DNA of 64,000 nucleotides from NCBI RefSeq assembly GCF_003286085.1, contig NW_020825288.1, positions 1,178,001 to 1,242,000 of the forward strand, in the 5' to 3' direction. Both the position numbers and the translations under genes were made by a program. This DNA is from Drosophila persimilis. Lineage: Eukaryota > Arthropoda > Insecta > Diptera > Drosophilidae. Each line of letters starts with the position of its first letter. The first letter of the stretch is position 1. Positions 23,263 to 37,200 of the stretch are shown piece after piece. The notes beneath the pieces were generated by a model, which was not told the DNA's origin, did no database searches, and was given only the letters and a program-made list of their open reading frames with translations.

Positions 23263-25588
23263 ATTCCTACATCAAGATATACAATATTCAATCCCAACCA
23301 CAGAAATACAAACACCCAAAAAAGACAAATGGCATTAACATACTCGTATTCCTTCCTCGCAAATATTTGAGCTCGAACTTCGACCTCAATTATGAAAATG
23401 AAAGCGAAACGCGACTCGACTGGTACACATCCCTTCCCCTAAACACTTTCCTCGCCCATCCACTACTATTCTCTTCCGTGGTAGAGGCAATTTATCGGGG
23501 GATTCGAACATACCTCAGCCTTGAGCATTTTAAAATGGTTCAACGCACTTACGGGTATGAAAAGAACAAGCCAAATGTGCACATACTCGTAACATTAAAT
23601 GGGTTCACTTACGTATGCGATATATACGCGATATATACTCGTATAGTAGTGTACATTGTGCTACCCGCAGCATCATATGTGGAAAATGTGTGACAGAAAC
23701 AACAACAACAACAAAGGAGGAGAGGAAAAAAAGGAAAACAAATTTCAATTTAGCTTAAAGATTTTGCACATAAAATTTGTAACACTCAATTAGTTTAAAC
23801 GACAACGGGAGAAATGTTGCCAGAACGAAGAGCAAACCCTGGCAACCCTGGCAGCCAGTGTCTGTCTCTTTCGCACTTGTTGTTTTGGGTGCGGGTTTCC
23901 CCGAAGTAAATCGCATAAATGCGGCGACGTATGAATTTCGTTTAATATGATTAGTGGTGTGTTGTGTGGACCTTCCATCCAGTCCTCCAGGACTCAGGAC
24001 TCAGGACTCAGGATATGCGCATGAAAGCCGAAAGACAAGTGCACTAATGGAGAACTGTTCTGCTGCTCTCATATATTGGGTCATAAAGATATTTACGCTG
24101 CATACTTGCGGGCGCTGTGGCATAAATCAAGCCAGAGAGACATCATTACGACGTCAAAGAGAGGGAGAGGGATGCTGATGATGAGGGAGAAAGTGGAAAG
24201 TGGTAAGTGGAAAGGTGGTGAGAAATCAGTCAACCCTGCGGGATGGGTACCCCCTTCCTGGATATCCCACGAATGGCGAATGGCAAAATCAATTTAATTT
24301 CGCTAATGTAGTGTAATGCTTCCGCCCGGCTCGCAAGTGGGTCTTCGGCGGCGATTAGCAGCAAGTGCTCCATTCGATGCTGCTTACAGCCCGGAGAGGG
24401 TGAGGGTGAGGGTGGTGCACCATCTGGCCGAGGTGGGTCACTCAGTCAATCACTGGGAGGACAAAATCTTTATTAATTCTGATCGATGGTGCAGAGCACA
24501 CTGTTGCAACAATCAAATGATGGAGCAGCGCTTACAACAAAAGCTCTCTCTGTCTCTGTCTCTGTCTCTCGCTGCCTGAGATGAAGGATTGGAGGGAGTA
24601 CAGTAGCTCATACAAATTCGACAGCTGAAAGCGTTTCCGTTTCCGTTTTCTTGTCTTTGTTTGTCCACTAACAAATCCCAATCCCCATCCTCGTCCCTGT
24701 CTCTATCTGTCTCTCTGTGCTTTTGTTTTGTGAGTTCTCTCTCCTTCTGTGTCCATCGATGATGCAATGAAGCGCGTTTATTTGTTGCTCGTAATTTATT
24801 TACTGCCCGACTCCGAACCCATTCAAACGTCTCTGCCCTGTCCTGGATGCAGCTCTGCAGTAGTCCTGCCAACTTGTTGGTTAAATATTGCCAGAAGAGC
24901 TGGCCATCTAGGGGCTGCCACTGCCACTGCCACTGCGACTGCCGCCCTGAGAGTGATAAATTAATCGCTACATCAGTTTTTAATTCCGTGTTGCTGGTAT
25001 GCGATATATCTCTAGCTCCGTTTCCAGTACATTGTCTCGTGTGCCCCCAGCAACCTTTGCAGCAGCCAGAAGCCACCAGCCAGAGCACTCTCTCTGTGTT
25101 GCAAGCACTGTTTAAAGATGATGTATGGCTGAAATTTTGACAAATGTACAAAAATGAGTCATGAGTTCTCGCGGGTGGCTGCTGCTCCTGCCCCTCCATG
25201 TTGCACTATTTACTGTTGACTTTTTCCATGTACTTTGGCAACGTTATCCACAAAACAAACGCACAACGAAGCTGCCACCGAAGATGGAGCTGCTCCACAC
25301 ATGTTTTCCCAGTCATTAATCATCTATGGGTTTACCTTGCCACACACCAGCGCCGAGTGCCACTCCACAATGAACTTTAGACACTCTCTAGACTCGAAAT
25401 TAATTCAAAACCTAGTGGGCCTTGCTTTCCAGTGTGTCAGTCGATTGCCAGACGAGATATCCCTTTGTGTTTTGCCAGTTCTACGTCTCTCGTAGACTAT
25501 TCAACAGCGTCTCGTTTATCGGGCTTTGGACAGCGTTTCTATATTTAATAAGCGTCAACTTTTGAGTGGTTCGGGTTTCAGCAAAACG

Positions 25589-27066
25589 ATGGCCAATCGA
25601 TCCTTCGACAGTGGCAAAAACCCCCGGGACCGCGAGTACGACAGAGAGTTCAATCGCGACTACAACCGCGACAACGATCGTGGCGGCAATGCTCGTGGCA
25701 ATTACCGTGGCAATAATCGAGACAACAATCGCGGAGGTCGCGACAATCGGGACAACAATCGAGACGACCGGAACCGACAGGACCGAGGAGGTTGTCGCGA
25801 CTCTCGTGACTTCCGCAATAACGACCGCGACCGTGATCGTGACCGTAACGGTGATCGTGATCGCAACCGTGATCGCAACAGCCAGAAGCCACTGCCCACA
25901 GAGCCGCCGTTCAGCGCCTACGTGGGCAACCTGCCCCAGGGCCTCGTCCAGGGCGATGTGATGAAGATATTCTCGGACTTTCAGGTGAAGAACGTGCGCC
26001 TGATCAAGGACCGCGAGACGGACGAGTTCAAGGGCTATGGCTACGTGGAGTTCGAGACGGTGGAGCAGCTGGAGCGCGCCATCGCCTGCAACGGGCGCAT
26101 CAAGCTGGACAACTTCTCCGCTCCGCTGCGCATCGACATAGCCGACCATCGCCGCCACACGGCCGAAGGAGGCTTGGGACGCGGAGGAGGAGGCGGAGGC
26201 GGCGGCGGAGGAGGACCAGGACATGGCCAGTCGGGGAGCCGCAACTACTACCAGAGGCGCAACTATCGGCGCGACGACAGTGTCGGCTCCCACCAGATCG
26301 TGCGCCCCATCGCAGCCACCAACAGCCCTGGGCAGCAGCCCTTCTCCCACAGCAGCCCCACCCAGAGCTCCATATCGCTGCGAAATGCCCAACGGGTCGG
26401 AGACAACAGCAACACCAGCAACAACAACCGCTCCAGTGGCTACGGTCGTGAGGGGGGGAACCGCTACCAGAGGGAGGACAATCGGCAGCGCAGTCGAAAC
26501 AACAGCATCGGCTTCCTCGAGCCCCGACAGTCCGCGAGCAGCATCCAGTCGCGCAACCGCAACTTCAATCGGTAATACCCCAGATCGAGTCCCGATAGAT
26601 ATGTCCCCTCTAAAGATGTCTCCTCTCTTCCAGTTGGAGCAACAACGGCAACAACGAAGGAGGTGGCGGTGGCGGCGGCGGAGGACGCTCGCCGGATCGT
26701 CAGCGGTACAACAGCTGCAGCAACGCCAGCGGCAGCAGCAACGTCAATGGAAACGGAAACTATACTAATTTTGTCCAGAATCGCAATCGCGACCGTCGGG
26801 GCCACTACAACCCCAACGGCGGAGGCAACGGCAGCCTCCGCGGCAACAGCCCGGGCTCCACGTCCGTCCGCTCCGCCAACCGCATTGACGACGACAACCG
26901 CCCGAAGCTGCTGCTGAAGCCCCGCACTGTGACGGACCCCATCAACGCCCTGGCCAACACCGAGCAGGCCTCGAAGATCTTTGGCAAGGCCAAGCCGCGT
27001 CCCGACCAGACCACGCCCACATGCACGCCCCGCCAGGAGCCGAATGGCGCCCCCAGCAGCGACTAA
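25589..27066 (+). CDS. eIF4H-like RRM RNA-binding protein (two exons)
   Basis: Exon 1 is 25589-26571 and exon 2 is 26634-27066. Splicing joins CG|T in frame to give 471 aa ending in TAA. The start ATG has A at -3 and G at +4. Residues 11-98 are Arg/Asp/Asn/Gly-rich (RDN/RGG type). An RRM spans about 109-186, with RNP2 AYVGNL at 110-115 and RNP1 KGYGYVEF at 148-155. The sequence around it (PLPTEPPFSAYVGNLP, RIDIAD) is typical of eIF4H and eIF4B RRMs. A poly-Gly run (about 199-209) and an Asn/Ser/Gln/Arg-rich region follow. Residues 417-450 (RPKLLLKPRTV...ANTEQASKIFGKAKPR) resemble the conserved C-terminal block of eIF4B/4H. These proteins stimulate the eIF4A helicase in cap-dependent initiation in the cytoplasm. 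Without splicing, an in-frame stop would give 328 aa. The symbol is left blank because I cannot tell orthologue from paralogue. Confidence 0.9.
26572..26633 (+). other. 62-nt intron of the eIF4H-like gene
   Basis: The intron starts with GTAATA and ends with a pyrimidine-rich tract plus TTCCAG. A CTCTAAAG branch-like word lies 18-25 nt before the acceptor. The length is typical of short Drosophila introns. The first in-frame stop of the unspliced message (CGG TAA) overlaps the donor GTAA itself. Downstream codons resume in frame only after removal and restore the eIF4B/4H-like tail, which strongly supports the intron. Confidence 0.88.
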
Positions 27067-27186
27067 CCGGACAGGACTGGAAAACCACAACAGATTGAAG
27101 CGAAACCCACCAAATCAATAGCAGCCGAAACAGAAACAGAAACAAGATATCCTCTTAAAGTTCGTGTCAAACTGAAATTATGTTTA

Positions 27187-27192
27187 ATTAAA
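27187..27192 (+). terminator. ATTAAA polyadenylation signal candidate of the eIF4H-like gene
   Basis: ATTAAA, the commonest variant of AATAAA, lies about 120 nt after the stop codon. No AATAAA was seen between the stop codon and this point. A downstream GU-rich element is not obvious, so this is only a candidate. Confidence 0.35.
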
Positions 27193-29810
27193 TCTTCATG
27201 TGCAGAGAAAAGGCCTCTTCAGTCCTGAATTCTTTGATAGAGGTATAGTCTCTCTTCAGTTCCAGATAGATAGCTTCCTCTAAGAGGCCAAGTTCTTTAA
27301 CTAATTGGACATTATAGCGGCCTACTTATCAGACATAAACCTCCACAGTGTGCCACACTTTGCTGCGATGAGCCATAAATTTCAAAAGTTAATGCCCAGT
27401 GACACAAAATCCAGGAGCGGGAAAGGGCATCCTGCAGCACACCTCCTGCCCGGCGGACACTTGCGGGAGCGGCATTAACTAGTCAACTCGAACTAATTGA
27501 ATTGAGATGAGATTAAAGAATTTTACGCCGAAATGAAGACATCGGCCAGTTGCCAGTTTCCAGCTGGCAGTCGGGAGTCGGGGCTTAGGACACTTGTCGT
27601 GGTATTTATGGGCAAAGATTTACGAGCCACAACACAAGGCATCCTCCTGGACAGGGTCCTGGTCCGGAGTCCTGGTCCACGGGTCTACAGGCAAATTGGC
27701 TTAATTTCTTTTTAATTTGCTTCCGCTGTGCGTTCGCTTCGGTTTTCCTTTCTTCGAGCGGCCTCTCGAAGTGAAATTCAATTTCAAAAGTGCCCGACCC
27801 CGGGACACGACTACGGCAAAGCCAAACGGCCGCGGATCCGGAGGTGAACAGGGCGTGGTCGCGCCTTGTTTCCATTTAAATTGTGTAGATGATATGCCTA
27901 TACCAGAAGCCGAGACCTCCGTCCACGTCCCCTTCCAAAAGCCAATTTACGCACGAACATTTTTTCAATTTACGGCGGACAAACCGCAGGACCCCACTCT
28001 CTGCTGCACTTTATAGAAATCCCGCGGAAAATTCACGGCATTAAAGGACTTTCCTTCCCATCCCACCACCCGCTTTTCTTTCCTTTTATTTCTTTTGAAG
28101 TTCGCCCACTGGCCGCGAGTTTTATTTGCCTTTTTCTTAGCGCGCTTTTCCTCGGCTTTCGCCCGCTTTTCCTCGCTTTTCTTTCGCTTTTTTTCTCCCG
28201 TTAATGTGTCACACGCACTTTATAAGCAATTGTTGTTGGAGTCCACGGCGATGGCCATGGCCCATGGCCCATGGGCAATGGCGTCTGGCTAAAGTTGACG
28301 ACGATGTCGACGCCCATGGCGCAATTATTATGATTATTAGGTACAGCTGCACTTCGTAGACGGAGACGGAGACGGATACGGAGAGGGGGGCTCCTCCACT
28401 TATAAACAACAAAACAAAAAAAAAATTGTAATTTACCTTCTGGACTCGTGAACGTGGACCAACTTTCGAGGACTGCTGCTGTTTGTTGCTGTTGTCGTTC
28501 ATTAGGGTGGACCTTCCATTCCGTTCATCCGTTCTCATGAACACGAGACGCTGTGCACCGCCTTGGGGGTCACGCGTTAATAATCGCGCTGAATGACTCC
28601 ATAATGAAAATATTAAAGGTGTTTGCTGTTGCTGTTGCTGTTGTGCTCTTAGCCGCCGGCAGGGCTCGGGGATCAGGACACCCGCCCAGAGTCCTCGTCC
28701 TCGTCATCTCACACAAAAGGCGCAAAGTTTATGTTTATGTCATGCCTCGGAAAAAGGGCAGGGGGCGGAGTGGCGTATCGGGGGTATAATTTAATAATAA
28801 TGCTCCCTTTTTTTCATTAAACGTAAGTGCAGGCAGGCAGGACTCAATGATGGCAGGTTGAAACGAGCTGCCTACTGGAAGTGTTGGCCTCCAGGAGGGG
28901 GAGATCCAGATCTAGAAACTACTTCAATGGAAGACCCACCGAAAACTTATCTTGGACACATCTTCCCCTTTAATTTCCTAGGAAAACTCAGCTTAAATCT
29001 TTACAAAACTATCGTACAACAATTCAAATTCCGAGCAAAGGTCCCCTTGGATCCTTGAGCCCTTCTTAGGCATTCACGGCCAATAGTCAATATTTGGGAT
29101 ATCAGCAATCAAATTGTGTTTGCGCTTTCAACAGACCCCAACAAACAGACCCCGAAGAAACAATTAAAGCTGGACCACAGGACAGCGCCGAGGCAAGGGA
29201 GAAGGAGGAAAAGAAGAAGTCCTGGAGTCCGAGGAAAGGACTACAAGAGTAATATTTTAAATGTAGTTTCGGGCTAATTGTCATGCTATCGACGGCGTCT
29301 TATCGGGGACGACAGTGGCTGTGGCAGCAACAAAACAATTTGGGGCAAATTTATGCAACACAAACGAGCTGAGAGTGCCCCAAAGGACGCACACAGGACC
29401 CACACACGTCGGGCCACAGCGATGGCCAGATAAGCAGGACATATCCCCGACATATTAAGTCAAAAATGTGACTATTAAAATGCTAGCATTTGCAAGTTTA
29501 TCTTGGGACTGCTGTCCGCTGCCATCGACAGCACAGGAGAGTCCTCGTCGGAACGGGAATGGGCAATAGGAGGTGAGCGGAAATCTAGACTTGGCCATTA
29601 ATGAACGGTTCTCGGTTGTCCACCGGCGACAAGGTCCAGGGGTCCCAGTGCTGCAGTGGAGTCCATTAAAAAGGACTAAATGGCAATTAAACATTTGAGA
29701 GAGACAGAGAGAGGGCGAGAGCACAGTCCGGCGAGTGGGCTGAGGCAATTAAGGCTCCCCTCTGCACTCCGGCCAAGGACACTTGGCAATTAAGGCCGGA
29801 CGAAAAGTTG

Positions 29811-29825
29811 GCTCTGCTCTGCTCT
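29811..29825 (+). repeat. GCTCT pentamer array
   Basis: Three exact GCTCT units followed by GCC. Confidence 0.7.
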
Positions 29826-30430
29826 GCCAATCCCTTAGCGACAATTTTTGGACGAAAAAGAGAGAGAGAGAGTCCTCTGTCCGGTGTCCTTAGTCCTTAT
29901 CCTTTTCACCTATCTCTCTAGCCGAAACTTAAATGAGTTTGAGTCTGTCTGGTGTCTGCTGGTGTCTGCTGCTGTCTGCTGCTGCCTTCTGCGAGCATTT
30001 AAATGAGCCTCAGCTCTGGGCTGCCTCGTCTTGTGCTGCAACTTTGATTGGCTGCCCCTTCGCTCGAGTGGCCAGGAGATTTATCTGCGAAGCCTCTGAT
30101 TGCGCGTCCCGCACATAAATCCCTACCTAGGACGCAGCAGGGGCCAGGGGCCACTCCCCCAATCGCATCCTCGCATTGCTCGTAAAAATATTTGAAATGC
30201 CAGCAATAGAGAGCGATGCACATGTGAGGAGCAGAAGCAGGATCCCCCACTCCCGGTGGACACCCATTCTATGTAGAGTTTTGTCGGGGTATAAATCGGA
30301 AGCGGCATCTTCGATATGCTCGTTTAAAATAATTTATTGCACTGCCTTGACACTCATTGCCACCAGTTTCTAACTGGAACGCTGACACTCTGCCACTCTG
30401 CCTCTGCCACACACGCGCATATGCTCTGCT

Positions 30431-30460
30431 CGGCGCTGCTCGGCGCTGCTCGGCGCTGCT
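30431..30460 (+). repeat. 10-bp CGGCGCTGCT repeat
   Basis: Two exact units and a third with a following CTGCC variant, preceded by a partial unit. Confidence 0.8.
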
Positions 30461-31484
30461 CTGCCTGCCACCGAAAATGTCGAGCACCGACAACAAATGT
30501 CGAGCACTCGTGGCAGCAGCCAGAAGATAAATTGCGCAAATAGAAAAATGTTCTAATTAAAATTATGCACAAATATTTTAGATTTCCTTTCGGGGAATGC
30601 CCCTCTCCTCCTCCCTGTCGGTGTAGTAGTATTGATGGGGTGCCAATTAAAATTGATTGGAAATTCCCAAGATTCCTGGCATTCCTCACTCGTGTGGCAC
30701 GTGGGTCGAGCGGCCCAAGAGTGGCAGCTGCTCCTCCTTCAGCGCATTAGCATGCAGCATGTCCCTTCTTTTGAAGTAGTTCTGCCACAGATATGGCCAC
30801 TCTGTCCACTCCGGTATCTGCATCTCTAGCTGGTCTCTCGCATGGCCTCGACTTTCTGCTTGAATGACTTTTGAATTGCCAAAAAAAAGCAAAGCAATCT
30901 CAATTAACACTTTTGTAGAGTAAGCCATGGCTCGTAGATGCGATTCGAATGGCAGGCAAAATGCAGGCAGATGTCTAAATGCAGGCATTTAAGATCCACC
31001 CACCCCCCGGCATGCCCCTGCCAGTGCCCCGTGCTAATGTAGCAAATAAAACGGTCACCTTAATGGATTTCTGTTACGCGGTCTAACTCCGAATTGGACA
31101 GAAGGTCCAGGAGGAGGACGTTTCGCTGCACTCGCTCCCGAGGCGTGCTGTGCCATTGATTGTCCTTGAATCGCCGCCGTCGCTCGCCACTTAATCCAAT
31201 AGTGGCGCACATGTTGAGCGGCTCTAACAAAGGACTGAGGACTGACTCTCCCTTCTCTCTACCTTAAGCGGCTTTCACCTTGCCACCACCACCGTCGGAG
31301 GCACCACCAGCTTTGGGCTTGATTTTCGCACTCGCACTCTGATGGCAAAGGGATGAGGGTGGGCCCTGGGCCAGGTCCATGCCAACTGTTGTGAAAACTG
31401 TTCGGAAACTGGGAAACGTGTAGTTCTGCGCTTTCCAGGACTTATCACACACACGCACGACCGCACCATTGCACCACCGTCATG

Positions 31485-31519
31485 CCACGGACCACGGACC
31501 ATGGACCATGGACCACGTA
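31485..31519 (+). repeat. CCAYGGA heptamer repeat
   Basis: Five contiguous 7-bp units: CCACGGA twice, CCATGGA twice, CCACGTA. Confidence 0.8.
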
Positions 31520-34242
31520 CCACCTTTCGCCCCGCTTCGACGTGCCACGGGCTGGCTGAGTGTTGACTTTGCCCCCGTCTGACGCATTATGATGATGTAT
31601 TAGTAGTGGAATTAAATTTAAAAGCACTGACATGCGCCCGTCCGATCAGGTTGCCCTCTTAATGAAGTCTTTGTTACAGACCTAATTATTAATCCCCCAA
31701 CAACGACAAAGTGGGAAAGGGAGAGAGAGTGGCACGGCATGTGTATCCACAAATCTTGGGCAACATCTGCTTGTGTCGACGGATCCGCTGACTGACATTA
31801 ACTAAAGACCGAAGACCGACGAAACGCCAGGCACTTGCGGGCCGGAGAGTTGTGTACAAATTTTAACCGAAATTGGAACCGAATCTCAAAACTTGGGGCC
31901 CGGCAACGAAAAACACATTTCGGGGCCAGCTTCAGCTCCAGAATGAAAGATCATTCAGCTGTCAGAATCATTAAGAAATGTGAAATCGTTTAAATATGCT
32001 TCGGTTTTGGGGGTCTCATATTTACTCTGCCCTAAACTGAGCTTTCTGTCGGTGAAGAAGCTGAGGGAACGGCTGGAGGAAGGCGCCGAGCCCGACACAT
32101 GGGGAGGCACGGCTTGAGATGTGAGTCTGCCACATGGCCAGAGTGGGGCACGAATGAGATTGTTCGACCGGCGGGGGCTACCTTCAAACTTTGAGGCACT
32201 TTTAGCAGGAAATACCAGCAGGGAATACCAACGGATGATCTAGGCAGAAATTGGTGTGGCTTCATTCATGAAATACGAATGATAGATCACGTTTCTTTAT
32301 TGGATAAAATATGTTAAAATATATCTTCGAAAGGAATTGCTCTATCCCCTCTACTTCTGCTCGTACTTATCCCAAAAATCTATTTATTTTTACAGAACAA
32401 AGTGCTCTACAATCCGAATACCCATTCCATTCATAACGACTTCTGAACACTTTTGAAATGAGTTCAGAGAAATAATTTAAACTTCATTTTTTCTTTTTGG
32501 GCAGTAAATAAAAATTCTAAAAAATGAATGCCTGCTTTCAGATCTGTTTCGAAATATGCCACACCCCGAAAAAATCTTCCAATCTTCAAGGGGGGCCACA
32601 CGTTTGCAAAGTGCGAAACATTTTTATTACGAATTCGTGAGTTTTGCGGCAAATAGCGGCTCGACCCGCGGTCCGCTAATGATTTCTATGCTACACGCAG
32701 TACACAGATACAGATACAGATACGATCCCCTATATATCGGCATAGATATTGCACGAGTAGATGTCTAGTTTTTCACTATTATGCAGGGAATGGCGATGGG
32801 GCAATAAAAATACTCGGGCATATCAGGAAAACGCTCATTCCTCATTCCGCAGATGAGAAGACGATGATGAGGCGAGGCTGGCAGCTGCCTCCAACATCCA
32901 ACCTCGTGTGCCATTCGACACGCCCACAATTGTCGATTGTCTTACGCTCGCACCCACACCGACCCTCACACAGATACTCCGCACACACTAACGAGAGGAG
33001 CATTCAAATTTCGGTGCGTTCATTGAAATATGAACGATGGATGGAATGGAATGGGATGGGTCGTCGGTCTTTCGACGATAAAAGTGGTCACAGAGCAGAG
33101 CAAAGACCCCGCTGGATGCCAGGGGCAAGAGAGCGATTTTCATATAAAGTACCTTTTGTTGGCATTTTAATGGCGCGCTTTATGGAAGGATTAAGCACAT
33201 AAACTTGTCAATAACTCGAGTGCCGCCAACACACACTCCACTCGGGGCGACTCTTCTTCCAATACGAGTAATGTCACCGCACTTTGACTAAGAAATCCCA
33301 CCAGGAACCAGAGACAGAGACAGAACCAGAGTCAGAGTCATAGAGGGGGCAAAACGATTTTATTTATGAGTCAACATTAAATTGTTGCCGCATATGTCGT
33401 GCTCTTCTTTGGGGGCAGCGGCAGCGGCAGGGGCAGGGGCCAGAAACTTATTAAAAACAATCGGAATAGAGCTCCGAGCACATTATTGATAAACACATAA
33501 GAAGGAGAAGAATCAGTTAATGGATTTATGGATGCTGCAGGATGGAGATGGCTGGAGATGGAGAAATGCCAGGGAGACAGCTAAGCGGGCTCTAACTTTT
33601 ATAGGTATTCGTTAAAGTACGATCTGAATGAATATGGGGTATTCAGGGGGAGAGGATAACAGTGATGTAATGAGAATAAGTACATATTTGACTGAAAATT
33701 AACGATGGTTTAGGATTACGTATCATCAATCAAGTAGAACAGTGTCACTTTAGAACTTTACCAGAGTGACATATTTCATCCATTTATTGGTATTATTCCA
33801 GAATATCTTCAGCACTTCATTGCCTGGCCATCAATTGAAGCTCTTCCCCATAAATAATTGTGGAATAGACTAGTCTTTGAATGGCAAACATTGCTACATA
33901 AAGATATATACTGCTTTCCATTGCAATTCCTCGAAGTATTGCCCCATCTCTGAAATTTCTGGATGGAGTAATACAGCATTGCACCTGCACCGAAACGATT
34001 CCACGCTGGCCATCGATTTCCCATCGAATGCCTTAATAAACTTGTTTATCCGCCACTCGAAAAAGTCGAGTAAACTCCGTGGATATGCCAAATATGCCAA
34101 ACATCCATAAAGATGTCCCTCAATAAGCCAGCCAGCGTTTAGGAAACCTTTTAGCAGAGCGGAGGAATGGGGAATGGAATGGGGGAAAAATGGAAAACCG
34201 AAATCGAGCGAAATGAAAATTGCAAGCCACCGCGCGAGTGGA

Positions 34243-34267
34243 GGAGAGGAGAGGAGTGGAGTGGAGG
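34243..34267 (+). repeat. GGAGA/GGAGT pentamer array
   Basis: Five consecutive units: GGAGA twice, GGAGT twice, GGAGG. Confidence 0.8.
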
Positions 34268-37200
34268 GGAACCGAAGCCAGAGGAAGATTACATGCCCCT
34301 GCGGCAATTATTTTACGATGCACAAAGGTATTGTTAAAAGGCAAAACATCGAAGGAGGAAGGAAGGAAGGAAAAGCGAAACAGCAGCAGGATCCAGAGCT
34401 CAGAGCAGGACTCGCAGCAGGAGCAAACAAGCAAACAGCCAAAGCAAAGCCAAATATGTTGAAATGCGGCCAGGACCAAGGACCCAGGACCCAGGACCAA
34501 GCAGCCAGAACCGAGGAGTCGTGCGATGCGATGCCGCAGTTCAATATGCAGCGGCAGGCAATATTAAAATATCTTAAGGATATTATGTTATTACGCACAC
34601 ATTACACAGGATCAGGAGATGGGGAAAGGGGGAGGGGTGCGTGGAGCGTGGAGCGTGGAGAAGATGGCAGAGAGCTTGAGGGATAGCAGCAGGCAGAAGA
34701 CTCCACTCAAATGAGATAATTCCCTGTAAAATAATAATAAAATAAGCAACCTTCGGCTCGGAAATCTCTTTCCCATTCTCCCTCTCCCTCTCTCTGGCAG
34801 CAATCCGAGAGTACGGTTTTTATGATTTTCATATTTTCGCAACCCCCGCGCTTAAGTGCTTTTCAATATGAGTAAAATGCATTAAAGGTATCTTCCACAG
34901 AGTCCACATTGTTTGGCCGCCGGCTAGGGAAGCAGCCGCCCAGGAGTGCCACGAGTGGCAGGGGCGGATTGGCCAACCTCCGTGGCAGTGGCAGTGGCAG
35001 CATCAGCAGAGTGTGGCAGGAGGCACAAGTTAAGGGATTTTCGTATTAAAACAAAACACACACAGCAATCACGCCCCCAGCTCCAGGGCCAAAACCAAAG
35101 TGAGCAGAGTCCTGATTCTTGTCGTGGTCCTGCCCCTGATCTGTCGATTCAGCAGAAAAGCGTAGGAAAAACCCCGAATGAGGAGGTTTCCAAGGCAAAT
35201 GGAAGACAATTTTTAGTTTTGATCTAAATGCGTCAATAAATTTTAACACTTTCCCGTCGTCGTCGCTCGGGCGACAGAAACAAAAGTCATTTCGAGGCTT
35301 ACAATAAAATAAAATAGAAAAAAACCAGAATAAAAAAAATGGAGCAGCCAAGTGAGTGGTTAATGGTACCCTGTATTTGCAGGAGAAGCAGGGTAGATTC
35401 ATTTGAATACAGGAATATTTTTAGCTATCCTTGCACAGGTTTATCCACAAGATTGGTATAAAGAGTTAATAATATTTGTATCAAGAGAAGAAGTTTGGAT
35501 ATTCATCTAAATAATCTTTAAAGAGTTACAATTCGGTCAAACTATGATCCTTTCTCCTTATCTTTATCACATGTTTATATGATGTTTGAATGATTTTCAT
35601 TGAGGATGACATTAGCGGGTAATTACCGTAAAGGTTCCAAGGTTCGACATCAGTTGGAATAACCTTCCAGATCTTCTTCGAATATTCATCTCTAAGACTC
35701 CCATACTCCCTCTCTCTGTAGTCCCTTCTCCATCTGCATTCCAGGGTATCCCCAAAGTCCACTCCCTGTCGTTCCTTCCATTCCAAAACTTACTTTCCTT
35801 TCAGCCACCTCAGCATTTTCTTTCGCTTCAAAGCATTCTCTTATCAATGGGGCTCATTTTAAAATCAACGCCTAGTCGTAGTCCTGCACAGTCCTGCGAC
35901 GTCCTGCTTATTTACGAGAGATGTCAATGACTCGGTTTTGCTGCGAGTTTTCCCAAGTTTTTCATTTCGTTTATGGCTGCTCCACTTATCGCTCCATGTG
36001 CATCTCATCTCCCCAAAGAAAAGGCCATTTGGAATGGGACTCCCATCCTCAAAGGAGGATGTAGGAGGTGGCATTGGGCTCGGAGGAGGGTTCTGTGACT
36101 GTGACTGACTGTCAGGGGAGTGGCCATATGGTAGTAAGCCCCTCCCGCCCTTCGAAAGTAAAGCATCAGCAAAGAGTTCGCACAGAGTTAGCCGTAATCC
36201 GGCAGAGGACATGGACAGGACATGGCCTGGCAAATTTATCGCCGCTGATAAGCGTTAATAAATTAATTAGAATTATTGAAATGCGTGTGGCGGGGTCCTG
36301 CTGCTGCTCCTGTACCTCCTGCTGCCCTTCCCATGAGGACCGTAGAATGCAGAATGCAAACACAGCTATGGGCATGGACAGGCGACATGTGGCCCGAATA
36401 TTGGGGGACATGGGGCAGCCATTATGCGCTGATTTGTGTTGCATGCAGAGGGCAGGGCTCTAACCAGGCCTGGTGCTAGGACACGGACACGGACATGGAC
36501 CGCACACACTTTGAATTAGTTTGTTTGAACTCTCGGCCTGTTATCTCAAGTTGTAGATTTGCAACATTTTGTAGTCATTTCCGGCGCAGGACTCCGTCAC
36601 GAGCATCACGCATTTGCATTTGCATTTTGGCAGCCCGTACCCCGGACCCCGGACCCCCTACCCTTTCCCCACTTTTATCAATTCAATTTACGCACTTTGC
36701 CTCATGGAGGGCCCTGCGAAAATCCCCGAAAAATACTCCCATTTCCCCGACACCAAGGAAAACACACGCACACACAGGGACATTGATTTATGCCCGTTGT
36801 CTAAATTTGAGCTTAAATTTCTCCTGCATTGAATTTCCCTACCGCCCTCTCCCGCCCACCTTTTCCGCTGCAAACAGAGGAAAACTTTCGGCGTCTTGTT
36901 GCGTCATTTTTTCGTTCTTTAATGGCATTAAAAAGTTTTCCCGCCGCTGGCCAAAGTTCCTTCCCGGCACGGAACGCCACGGCACTAAGGTGCCTTTTTT
37001 TATTGGCGCCTGGACAAGGACCTGGACCTGTATGCCGGATCCTGTATACTGGATCCTGGACGTGTTCGCCCCGCAGGAATCCCAATCCCTTGGCTCAAGG
37101 TGTCCGGGTCCAGGGCCCTCCAACCATTCGCCAACAGAAGAACAGAAAAAACAGCAAACGAAAAAATTAAATAAAACTTTTTTTAGCTCACAAATGTTTT

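Larger units (their letters stand above)
15101..25480. other. non-coding region with AT-rich islands, upstream of the eIF4H-like gene
   Basis: No gene is supported. AT-rich islands lie at about 15101-15380, 17330-17660, 20580-20920 and 23140-23700. ATACTCGT/ACGAGTAT occurs at 22331, 22556, 23340, 23583 and 23635. The open frame 23118-23693 begins with GTG and looks accidental. Between islands lie CAG, CTGCC and GA/CT simple repeats. Confidence 0.6.

Noticed and set aside
23118..23693. 191-codon open frame
   Set aside because: It begins with GTG, has its only internal ATG late, uses non-preferred AT-rich codons and shows no domain.
24513..25199. 228-codon minus-strand frame
   Set aside because: Driven by CTGCCA, GT and GA repeats that give Gln/Trp and Arg/Asp runs; no domain.
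25481..26392. 303-codon minus-strand frame, Val/Ala/Ile-rich
   Set aside because: Antisense shadow of the RDN/RGG-rich exon of the eIF4H-like gene.
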